From Trametes villosa (lineage: Eukaryota; Basidiomycota; Agaricomycetes; Polyporales; Polyporaceae), in NCBI GenBank assembly GCA_002964805.2, contig PUDQ02000001.1, positions 2,318,001 through 2,382,000 on the forward strand: DNA of 64,000 nt. Direction: 5' to 3'. A program made the translations under genes and the position numbers. Under the pieces are notes generated by a model. It did not search any database and was not told where the DNA came from. It saw nothing but the letters and a program-made list of their open reading frames with translations. This document shows, one piece after another, positions 35,235-44,447 of this stretch (position 1 is its first letter; each line of letters begins with the position of its first letter).

Positions 35235-35614
35235 CCGGGCTCGATGTACCCGACCGGCGCACCTTTGTATCCTTTTGGGCAATGGCAGTGATTGATCTTG
35301 CCGCTGCTTGCTAGCCGAGGCGTGTGTCGAACGCGATCACGTGGAGAGTGCGCGCGCTCCGTCGAAGAAATGTGGGCGTATTTAATGAAAGAAGCTGCCA
35401 CCCACTCCCACGCATCCTTCTCTTCCTCTTCCTCCTCCGCCCACCTTCTCCCCCATCTGTCTTCATGTAAGTAACGACCCTCACGACGCTCATGACCTCC
35501 AGGAACACTACGCTCACTCGTTTAATCCTCGTGAGTATCCTGCCACCCTCTGCTGCCTGTCGCGCGCCTCATGCCCTGGTCTTTGTTAAGACTGTAGCGC
35601 TCATTTGGGCTCAT
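35235..35614. other. Intergenic / 5' leader region of the next gene
   Basis: Contains the upstream region of the 35615 gene. A gtgagt at 35531 and an acceptor tag at 35594-35596, just before the ATG, suggest a 5'-UTR intron of about 66 nt. No coding gene seen. Confidence 0.4.
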
Positions 35615-37292
35615 ATGTCGCACAATTCCAACACAAGCTCTATGTCCGAGAAGCCTGTTACCAGCAAGTTCCGGTCCCTATCTGCTTCGCAGTTCGTCAT
35701 GACACCTGTCCTTTCTTCTGGGCGCCACTGAGCTACTCGCAGGATTGCCAAGGACATAAACGCCTTCGAGATCTGGGCAGACCATCAGGGCTGTGAGGAG
35801 GTCTCCTTCGGAACAGACCTCCCACCCGTAATCCAGGGCCACGCAGACTTTGTCTTCGAGCTCAGCGGACATCTTCCGAAATCGTGGATGGTCGAGGTGG
35901 GTATCTTTGTTCTATATAAGATGTTCAACTGACATCCTACATCAGGGGAGCAAAACGCATCGAAATCTGGCCCGCCATGTAACGCCGGACTTCTTGGCGT
36001 TCCTTCTGTCTGCAAAAGCATCCACGCCTGAGCTGTTCTCCGCGGACGTCCCGAACGACGCCGGAGCCCGTGAGATCTTGCACGGGCTCCATGGGGTCTT
36101 TACCGCCTGGCAGAACGCGCGCAGGATGCGGGACTCGAGCCGCAAGTGGTCCGAAGCTGACTATGCTGCGGGGGTGTGAGTCTGGACTGCTTCACCAGCG
36201 ACTGTGATTGTACTGACAACGTATAGGTACCAGCACATTCGCACGGCGGCTATCGGATACAGCGAGTCGAGGCACGTTCTCTCTCCATCCTAGGGGAACG
36301 ACATGGAAACTGATTCAACCGCCCTCTAGGGCGCAGTGCACCATTACCCTCCCCCAGCCTTTGTGCCGAAACAAGGTTATGCCCGACGTCGCGCGGATTC
36401 TGAAGGGCAAGACCGCCAAACCGGACGGCTCTCTGTTCGTCCCGACACGCCTTCTAGTCTCCGAGCTCTGCGAGAGGGAGCAGTCTCCGTACAACGTGCT
36501 GCATCGTCACTCGAAGGGCAAGCAGAAGGTGGGCAGGTCCAGCGGTGACGCCTCGTTCCGATACCAGAGCACTATCTGCGCAAAGCTCCCGGACGCGTAC
36601 GTGTTTGAAGTCGCGAGCGCATTCTGGGAAGACAAGAAACCATCTCAGGATGAACTGGCGGTGGCATATCGGCAGAACAGGATGGCGACGACTGCGGCCC
36701 TCCGGCAGCTGCATACCCTGAACGTTCAGGTACCGGTCTTTGGCCTGGTCTGGGCGGAAGGAAGCGTCCGTGCCCATATCGACTGGTGGGACGTCAAGTC
36801 CGAGGGCGGGGAGAAAGTCCTCGTAAGTGTAACACCAGGGACAAGTACCGGATTTCCAGTATACTCAGCGGTGTGTTACAGAAAGTCTACTCGGCGGCGT
36901 ACGGCGACGTTCCCGCCCCGGGCGACCGTAGGCGGCAGAGCACCGCTTTCCACCAGTGGAACCTGGCCGAGCCGGCGGACATTATCCAGGTCTACCTGTT
37001 CATGCGGAACCTAGACCGCTGGACCACAGGCGCGTTCCGGGACGCGGTCGTCGCGGGAATCACGGACCTCGCCAGGCGCGTCAAGGCAGGCCAGGCGGAG
37101 GTCGTGGCGTGGCGGCGCAAGGGAGATCTGAGCTTGCCCGTGGCACGGAAGGTAGTGGCGGCGGCACCCGCGCCGCCTGAGCCCGCGAAGGAGGTCGAGG
37201 AGCCGGCGGAAGCTGCGGCGGTCCCTTCGGCGAAGCGCAAGCCCAAGAAGCGCAAGCACACACCGCGGGCAAGCTTGGGGAGCAACTGCTGA
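35615..37292 (+). CDS. Uncharacterised basidiomycete protein with basic C-terminal tail
   Basis: Exons 35615..35691, 35743..35896, 35946..36175, 36227..36271, 36330..36822, 36882..37292; 469 aa. The start ATG gives MSHNSNTSSMSEKPVTSKF, and the first splice (gttcgt...ctcgcag, 51 nt) continues SLSASQIAKDINAFEIWADH in phase. Middle segments include LPDAYVFEVASAFWEDKKPS and PVFGLVWAEGSVRAHIDWW. The C-terminal exon has KVYSAAYGDVPAPGDRR, HQWNLAEPADIIQVYLFMRN and a nuclear-localisation-like KRKPKKRKH. I recall uncharacterised proteins in other Agaricomycetes with the same WNL..P.DI.QVY...RNLD...W pattern. No catalytic motif is apparent. The intron 36272..36329 starts with GC (gcacgt) and ends ctag; no GT donor keeps the frame. 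Confidence 0.7.
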
Positions 37293-37613
37293 CTGAGATG
37301 GCACCAGGACCGGATCCCGAGCGTGGTACTTCGTAGCACGTAGCATCTCTTGTAATTCTGCTTCATGTTTTCTTCGCGTTGCAATGTAGTATGGAATGAA
37401 CGTCATGACACAACCAGCGGACGTGAACGTTGTGACTACGCGTAGCATGGGCGAAGGGAGATCCTCAAGTCTAGGGTAAGCAAAATAGAAATACACATAA
37501 GGGTCGGGATGTATGGCACAACAATCTACGTGAGTCCGTCAGGGACAGGAACTAGGGTTAGTGAAGGAAAGTAGCAAGGACGTAAACGAGCTCATGTCAG
37601 TCTATCTTGGTAT
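37293..37613. other. Convergent 3' regions
   Basis: 321 bp between the stops of the unknown gene and ARG2. AT-richer than its surroundings, as expected for 3' UTRs. No feature recognised. Confidence 0.5.
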
Positions 37614-39626
37614 CTATGTTTTTGGCTCCCAACTGGACGGGATCTTCATGACCACGTCGTTCCACGACGCGAGCCGGCCCTTCTCCCAGTCCTCCAGGTA
37701 CGACAGCCCGGCATTCGCCCGCCGGCCCTCCTCCGTCTTCAGCCGCACCTCCGCGTCGCACCAGAACAGCACCCAGTCGCCCTGGCGGAGGTGGCCCGTG
37801 CTGCGCTCGAAGTACCACTTGTTGACCGGGTTGTCCGCGCGGCTGCGCCACACGAGGTCGCGGCCCTCGCCCTTGCCCTCCTTCCCGCCGTTCGGGTTCG
37901 CGGAGAACGGCAGGCCGAGCCCGAACGTCTCGTCGTGCAGCGCGACCCAGAGGAAGTCGACCGTGCCGTCGCCCTGGTGGCTCGGCAGCACCGCGAACTT
38001 GTCGAGGTACGTGATCGGCGCGACCGCCTCGGGCGTGCCCGCCGGGCACGCCTCGCGCGTCACGATCGCCGCGCCCGCGTAGTCGCCCGCGACGATGACG
38101 AAGTCGAGGTCGCGTTCCATGCGCGCCCAGAACGCGTCCTCGCTGAGCGTGCGCCGGAAGGACTGCTCGAGCAGCGCCTTCATCTTCGCCTTGTCGATCT
38201 CGGCAACGCTCCGCACGACCCGGATCGGCAGCCCCCGGCGGAGGAGGGTGGGCGTGTGTGGGGTCAGCTTGCGGTTCCCTTGCAGGAGGGCGTGCGGGAG
38301 GCTCGAGCTGACAGCGGGCTTGTTGGTGATGAGGTTGCCGATCAGGTGGCTGGGCGAGCGGTGGGAGACCATGACGGCAGACGACGTGGGCGGCATGAAC
38401 GCGAGACATGTCCGCGCTAGTTCGAGGTTCGAAAGCGCCGTGGGGTGGGCCGGCTTCCACCGAGGATCGAACGTTTCTCGGATGTACGAGTATTCGGACG
38501 TGAGGTTGATGAGCAGGTGTGGCAGGCCCTGACGCGCGTACGAAGGAACGCCCCCTTCGCGTGTGATGATCATGAGCCGCAGAGGCGTCAAGTCGATTTC
38601 ATCAGGGAAGATGGAGGGGTTCTCGTCACCGTGGCCCTGCGTGTTGTCGAGGGCGGCGGCCTCGCCCATGCCACGGACGAGGGCGGCAATCACGTCGTTC
38701 GCGTCCACACGGACACTCCGACAGAAGGAGTCCAGCGCGAGCGGCGGAAGCACAGGGATCTCTCCGGCGCGCAGCGCGGACCGTATGTGGATGAGGTCCG
38801 ACGGGTGGGTGTGGGCTTCCGGAAGGATGTAGTCGCGCGGCTCGGAAGAATCCTCGTCGCCGGGCCTTGGGCCGAGACGGACGACCGCACCGAGCACCGG
38901 GCGGGCCCGCGCACCTTGGTTTTCGAGCGCGTTTACGACGCGCATCGCCTCTTCAGTGAGAGCAGCGCGCTCGCCACCTTCGCCTTTTGCAAGCTGGTCG
39001 TTCTCAACGACGATCACGCTGACCAGCCCGAGCTTCTCCAGATAGATCATGCCCCGCGCGATGCTTTCCAGCTGCCTGTCCGTGAAGGGCGCCTGGAGCT
39101 TCACGAGCGCCGTGCGCCTGTAGACGGGATTGAGGATCGAGGCCACCACAGGACTGGGCGCTGGCTTGATATCTGGCGGCTTCGTCTCCGTCTGGGCGGC
39201 TGCATCAGTGTCCGGGAGGAGCGGCGATTCTTCAGCCTTAGGCGCGGGGGGTTTCGCGGGCTGTGGGCGTGGCCCGAAGGACGCCAGATATGATTTTGTG
39301 TCCCTCAGCGAGGGGTTGGCCCGGAGGAGCGAGAGGATGAAGTCCTAATCAACGGGTGGTCAAGACGCGCCTCCGGGCTATTGCGGAGACCGAGCGTACC
39401 TTCTCCGAGGGCTCAACATCGTCCGGCTCTGGCGGTTCGTAGCTGTTCCGCAAGCTCCGTATGGTCTGCGATACGAATTGGCTGGTGGTTAGCGGCGCTG
39501 CTGGCACAACGTCTGCAGAGGCGGACGAACAGCGTAGAACGCCTTGAATGTCTGTGCAGACCGCGAGTGGAGGGCTGCGGGCGCGGTCGCGCCACGACGA
39601 CCGAGACGAGCAGAGGAGGAGAGCAT
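37614..39626 (-). CDS. ARG2: N-acetylglutamate synthase, mitochondrial (arginine biosynthesis)
   Basis: Exons 39562..39626, 39400..39481, 37614..39344; 625 aa. First step of the ornithine/arginine pathway, acetyl-CoA plus glutamate to N-acetylglutamate, in the mitochondrial matrix. The N-terminus (MLSSSARLGRRGATAPAALH) is a clear presequence. An amino-acid-kinase-like domain follows: VYRRTALVKLQAPFTDRQLE, YLEKLGLVSVIVVEND, ALRAGEIPVLPPLALD. The C-terminal acetyltransferase domain has YAGAAIVTREACPAGTPEAV, APITYLDKFAVLPSHQGDGT, VDFLWVALHD, PFSANPNGGKEGKGEGRDLV, WRSRADNPVNKWYFERSTGH and DWVLFWCD. Splicing of intron 1 uses a canonical ctaac branch before ccaccag and a gtctgc donor. A large exon carries nearly the whole enzyme. 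Confidence 0.93.
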
Positions 39627-39677
39627 GGCGAGGAGAGGGCGGCCGGAGATGGACTCCGGCGGAGGGGGAGGGGAGGC

Positions 39678-39683
39678 TATATA
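39678..39683 (-). promoter_or_regulatory. TATA box of ARG2
   Basis: CTATATAG is self-complementary; it sits 52 bp before the ARG2 start codon. Confidence 0.6.
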
Positions 39684-39746
39684 GTGCGCCGAGTCATGGT
39701 GAGGCTCAAGGCGAGGTGAAAGGAAAGATGAGCCTGTTCCTCCTTC

Positions 39747-39780
39747 ATCTAATCAGATTATTTCCCCGCTCAGATTAGAT
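39747..39780. repeat. Inverted GATTAGAT repeat in ARG2 promoter
   Basis: Perfect 8-bp arms ATCTAATC (39747..39754) and GATTAGAT (39773..39780) separated by 18 bp, about 120-155 bp upstream of ARG2. A second small palindrome, TAATCAGATTA, overlaps the left arm (39750..39760). It is AT-rich in a GC-rich setting and looks like a dimeric-regulator site. Confidence 0.5.
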
Positions 39781-39784
39781 TTTG

Positions 39785-41292
39785 CGCCCTTGGCGCGCGC
39801 GGCGTCTATCTGCTATTGGGCGGACGTGTGGACGGCATGGAACCCTTCAAGGCACAAATCTCTCTCGGAAACCACGCAGAGCTGTATTCGCCGGACACCA
39901 GCTGTGTGGAAATCATGCTCCCATGACAAGGCACACGCTTCGATATTTGCGCGCTCGAGACGCCCCCAGCAGCGGGAAGCGCGCAAACTAGCGCGGACGG
40001 CGTCTCCAGCCTGGAATCTACCCGCGGCGAACGGCAGATTCAGCGCCGCTGCCTCACCTTCGCCATCGATACCCAGCCTTGGGACTGGAAGCACACGCCG
40101 TGTACGTACAAGTAACCAGCAGTGCCGCCCCTGGGCTGATCATCGCGCACAGTGCAGTCCGATCGGAACGAGCAGCAGCCAGCGAGGCTGGTGGCGGCCG
40201 CGTTTCTGGTTCAGCGTGGTGCACGGCACACCAATGAAGAGTCCAGGCTTCTCGACGGTCCGATCGCGAGTATGAGACCAAAGCATGCGCTCGGCGGAGG
40301 CGAAGTCCCTCCGATGCTGTAGCCAAGGTGGTTACATTGCCTGAACCAAAGCTCGCAAGCTGAGGGCAACCGGCTCGAAGGTCGCGGCGACAGCCTTGTC
40401 ACCTCGCGAGGTCGAACCACAACGATCAGCGTTTTTTCCACCAGAGCTGCGAGGGAAAAATAGCCTTCGTCTGTGGGCACCTGTCCAATGGCTCCCCTCC
40501 GGTGGTAATCACATTCCGGCGGGAGGGCGTTCTAACTGTGCCGTAGTTCAGTGGTCCGCTTCTCGGAGAATTGTCGCGCCTCGCCGAAGATGGATGCGTT
40601 GCACCCAACTGGGAGACGGCGTGTCTAAAGAGGTAAGAGAGCAGCTTGTGAGGAAAATACACCAGAGCAAGCGGGATCCGCTCACACGCAGAAGCACCGT
40701 GAACGGTCCGCAGGTATACTTGTGTCTTGTTCGTACGCTGAATATTTTCGCCCACTGAAGGTTTGCGCAGCTGCCACTTTGAGGGCGTGTAGCTTGCTCC
40801 CAAGACGTCAGCGGCGGACATTCATGATGTGGAATATTTGACCGCATGGGCCAACTGTGCGGCAGTAGCCTCAGCAGCACTGAGAGAAACACAGTCCCCG
40901 CGCGAGATAATTGACGTACCTTCAGAAAACATTAATATCCCGTGATATTCAGGGCCGCTCTGGGGTAGGCTATGTCGGGCCCGACATTTTATGAACCGCT
41001 ATGTCGCTCACCAACTTTCAAGCCGGGTTGGGATGAACATGGCACACCGGGGCTCCTCGTCCCCCTTGTGCATCTCGCCCTCTTGGTTCACCACACAAAA
41101 TGGGCCATACCCCACAGCCAGCTACTATGTAGTAATTTGTTAGAGGTGGCCGCGGATGAACCTAACAGGTTTATGGCACTGGTAGGAAACCTGCACCGAG
41201 ACGTGGTCAGCCTGAGGAACTGGATTTTGTGGAAGGTAGATCTGCAACCCTTTATACCGGTTCATGAATATACGGTGGCAATCCCCAACAAC
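39785..41292. other. Gene-poor region, 1.5 kb
   Basis: No coding gene, repeat or transposon remnant supported. All open frames are short, change frame often and show no motif. An A-box-like tagttcagtggt at 40545 has no matching B box. Confidence 0.5.
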
Positions 41293-41374
41293 TCTCTGTT
41301 AGTATATCGGTTAGTACACGCGCCTGTCATTCAACTGGCCGCGCGAAAGCGGGGTTCGACTCCCCGACAGAGAG
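41293..41374 (+). tRNA. tRNA-Asp(GUC): tRNA-Asp (anticodon GTC) with a 10-nt intron
   Basis: Acceptor arms TCTCTGT (41293..41299) and ACAGAGA (41367..41373) pair perfectly, with discriminator G at 41374. D arm GTAT/GTAC, anticodon stem CGCGC (41319..41323) with GCGCG (41341..41345), anticodon GTC at 41326..41328, and T arm CGGGG-TTCGACT-CCCCG. Removing ttcaactggc (41330..41339), directly after position 37, restores a 7-nt anticodon loop and a 72-nt tRNA. D-loop GG and T-loop TTCGA are conventional, so the gene looks functional. Confidence 0.93.
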
Positions 41375-41381
41375 CGTAAAG

Positions 41382-41393
41382 TTTTTGCTTTTT
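41382..41393 (+). terminator. RNA polymerase III terminator
   Basis: Two runs of five T (41382..41386 and 41389..41393) start 8 bp after the tRNA end, the usual Pol III stop signal. Confidence 0.85.
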
Positions 41394-43108
41394 GGTTCAG
41401 CGAGAGACTTGTCGCCGGACAGCGTCGACACTCAAGAGGGTTCTGCTGTGGTAGCAGTCAAAGGCAGCGACCGGTGGCGATTCGAGCTAGTCACTGATTC
41501 AAGCTTGTTACGGGTCTAGTCTTCGTGCGGTATACTACCGCATGTTCAACAGAGATTCTAAGGAGTACTCGTGACGCGTGCTTCCTTCGATCCTCGAAAC
41601 GAGACAGAACTAGCAACGCTTCGAGTGTAGTTGTTGAGGAGTTGAGTGGGCAAATGGAGAGCCTCAGAACCAACGTTGCGATCGTGGTTTCTACTACTAG
41701 AGCAGAAGCGCATGGCTCCTTGCGCGAGGGTCTTGGGGTGACCATGGAACGCGACTTACGCCCGTCTTCCGCTCCACAGCTCGGAGCGCACGAGCCTTTT
41801 GGGGTTGTGGGTGCGTGTGTCGGAACGAATCGCAATCTGGGGCTGGATGTCCACGAAGTTGGCGCGTCCGAGGAACTTAACTAAACCAGCACGATCACGA
41901 ACTTCGAAGACTAGTACTTAGTATCGGTGTGATGACCGCACTGGACCGCACTGTATTTGTGTGAAGCAGCCTGCGCGATATGCAAATTCACGACCGTACG
42001 TCAGAACGCAACGCGCACCTGCAAAATCTTGGGCCCGGTGTTTGACAGGCGATCGGATGCTAGGACCGTTCGGTAGCCTTTACGCTTTCCAGCACGAGCT
42101 GGGGGAACTGTAGATGCGGCGCGGCCAGCTAACCATGTCGGCGCGCCCGGCGGACGGTTTAGACGAACTGGACAAGCAGACAGGCGCGCCAACGCGCGCG
42201 CCCGGGGTCTTGCTTAGGTAATGGGAAGTTCGCCCAACGCACCGGTGACGCGCGCTTGTGCGACATGCATGACCTCATCGACGAAGCCGCCACATACCCA
42301 CCGCCGCCGCTGCAATCTTCGGGTGTGGCGGGCGCGGGGCGCGCCGCTAGCCTGTGGGTGTAGCATGGAGAAGCGTCGCGAGGGCATTGGCCGGAACGAG
42401 CCGCTGCGACGCCCAGAGGACAAGGTGCTGTGCCGGGGAGGGTGATGATACACACGTTGGAGCGGGGGGCTCGCAGCTTGTCACCGGACAATCAGCTCGA
42501 TCATGCTCTGCCGACCGTGGAGCAGCCCTCGCGCGTTGCGCTGGTGCGATCGCCAGGCGAGCATCTTCTTCGGGGGGATAGACGGGGGTGGCGCCATGGC
42601 CGCATATGGGTGCATGAGGCCGGACGCGTGAGAGGGACGAGGAGGGCGAGGGGCCCGCGAGCGAGCGGTGGGAGGGAGGAGAGGGAGGTGGTGAGGTGAG
42701 TGGACCAGAGGGTCGGACAGGAGCTGTCGAGGGGGACCCCGTGGCACCGCGTGTGGCAGAGGGATGCCGACCGAGGAGAGGAGGATGGAGCCGTTGCGGC
42801 GCGTCGCGATGTCTGCATCTGAGAAGCACCCCCGTTTTTGCCCCCCGCCTATACAGCAGCGCAGGCAGGAGCCACGGCCGCACGCTTGCCGAGGCGATTC
42901 ATAAACTCCAGATAGCGCTGGAATGCTATATCCATACCCTCCGCTCCGTCTTCCTCTGCCGTCCAGAGAACGTCGCGTCCAGGTCCCCTCGCGCTGTGCA
43001 GCAATCCCGCCCCTCGGCCAGCCGTGACCGTAGTCGCTGCCAGACCTATCTTCGAGCACATCCTCTGTCCGCTTCAGCAGCGACATCCCACCCGCATCAC
43101 CTACCATC
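41394..43108. other. Gene-poor region with promoter of the 88-aa gene
   Basis: No gene supported in 41394-42900; the minus-strand frame 42481-43149 is a GC shadow. From 42900 a ctatatcc (42926) and pyrimidine-rich leader probably belong to the promoter of the gene at 43109. Confidence 0.45.
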
Positions 43109-43375
43109 ATGCTCGCTGCGCCGACCTCGATGCCCCCGGCGACCGCCACCAGTCCGAATCAGCAGCCGGCGGACTCGGACCCCTTCGTGCTGTACGCGCG
43201 CTCCCTCCACGACTACACGCTCCGTCTTTGGACGGAGTCGAGGAGAATCGCAGAAGAGAAGGCCCGCATTAAGGCAGCAGCGGCTTCCTCCGCGGCGAGA
43301 ACCCAGGGCGACTCGGCTCACAGCCAGACCACCACGAAGAAGCGGCTGGAGACCGTGCCTGCGGTCAAGGCCTGA
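43109..43375 (+). CDS. Small hypothetical protein, 88 aa
   Basis: A single-exon frame starting MLAAPTSMPPATATSPNQQ. The core SLHDYTLRLWTESRRIAEEK is a likely amphipathic helix and I recall similar short basidiomycete proteins around LHDYT..LW.ESRR. The remainder is Ala/Ser/Thr-rich. No signal peptide or known domain. Support comes from the conserved-looking core and the promoter-like sequence upstream; function unknown. Confidence 0.5.
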   Translation: MLAAPTSMPPATATSPNQQPADSDPFVLYARSLHDYTLRLWTESRRIAEEKARIKAAAASSAARTQGDSAHSQTTTKKRLETVPAVKA

Positions 43376-44447
43376 AGCGAGCGGGGTCGAGTTGGAGGAT
43401 AGAAGGTGGATGTTGATGCAGGCCATCGGGCCATACTTCACCTAAGGTGAGTCGATGAGCGCAGTCTTTTCATAGCCGATGGCCTGACCATGAGATGCAT
43501 TGCCAGACGCGACCGACGCGTCGCTGAACGACGCGATCCATGGTCTTCTCGTTTCGATGATTTTTCATCCGTATTCCCGTTATCTCGCTCTCCACTTTCC
43601 GCTGACGCTTTCCCTGTACCTGTATAGTATGTTTCCATGATCAGTATCGGTATCCTCCATCCACCTACTACTCCCTCACCACCCTAGTCATCCGTAGTAC
43701 TCGTGCTCCTGAGAGAGCACCCGGCGTTATGCATTCCCTTGGGTCTTGGTGGTGTCGACAGTACGTTCTGTATATCTCCAATCCATCGTATTTACACTAG
43801 AATGACAGCGGCGAGGGGAAACGAGAGGGCGAAGCCTCCCGTACACGCCCCTTGCCCTATATACCACTCCCTCTGAGTCCGACCGAGTCTGGACCATCTG
43901 CGTGACAGGGTCGAGCAGGTTACGATCGAGGATGGGCAGCATGTCACACTGGAAGTGGGCATCAATTCGGCCCGCCCAGGCCGTCGTACTACGAGACGCC
44001 TGCTATCGACCACTTTCTTCTTGCCTTCGCCCGACAGTCATGCGCTTGCACTTCTCTCATATAAACAGGTCGTGTGTCCCGTGGACGGCGGCGATGCTCT
44101 CAGGCCGGTACTTATCTTGTCTAGGTAGATCAATTGCGTTCTCACTCAGTGCACACGACCGCATGCCTACAACAGCAAGATACGAACCCTTCACGCCCAC
44201 TGACGACAAATACACCAGGCACATATCGTTAAACGTGCCTCCATGTGACCCGCGACGCTGCCTCGAGGGCGCGCCGTTGTCTATCCTGGCGCTGTTCCCG
44301 CCGAACCCGCGCGCATTCTTCCCAGCCACGGGACGCACGTTCGATGCGCACAGCGGTCCCATCAGCCGCTTCGACATCCGGACGCGAACGTGAGCCAAAT
44401 ATGCTTTCTCTCGAGCACCCATAAAGGCAGCGTCGACGACGACGACG
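43376..44447. other. Intergenic region, 1.1 kb
   Basis: Holds the 3' region of the 88-aa gene and the promoter of the sphingomyelinase. cataaag near 44421 is a possible TATA element. The overlapping minus-strand frames at 44057-44756 have no motif. Confidence 0.45.

Noticed and set aside
35461..35502. Split start codon (AT/gtaagt...ag/G) for the uncharacterised gene
   Set aside because: The implied intron would be only 36 nt and the resulting N-terminus does not join the next exons in phase; the ATG at 35615 does.
37597..38460. 287-codon minus-strand frame rich in Arg/Ala/Gly
   Set aside because: It overlaps the acetyltransferase exon of ARG2 in another frame and has the composition of a GC-rich shadow; ARG2 shows clear family motifs.
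40540..40620. Second tRNA A-box-like sequence tagttcagtggt
   Set aside because: No downstream GGTTCGA and no cloverleaf pairing.
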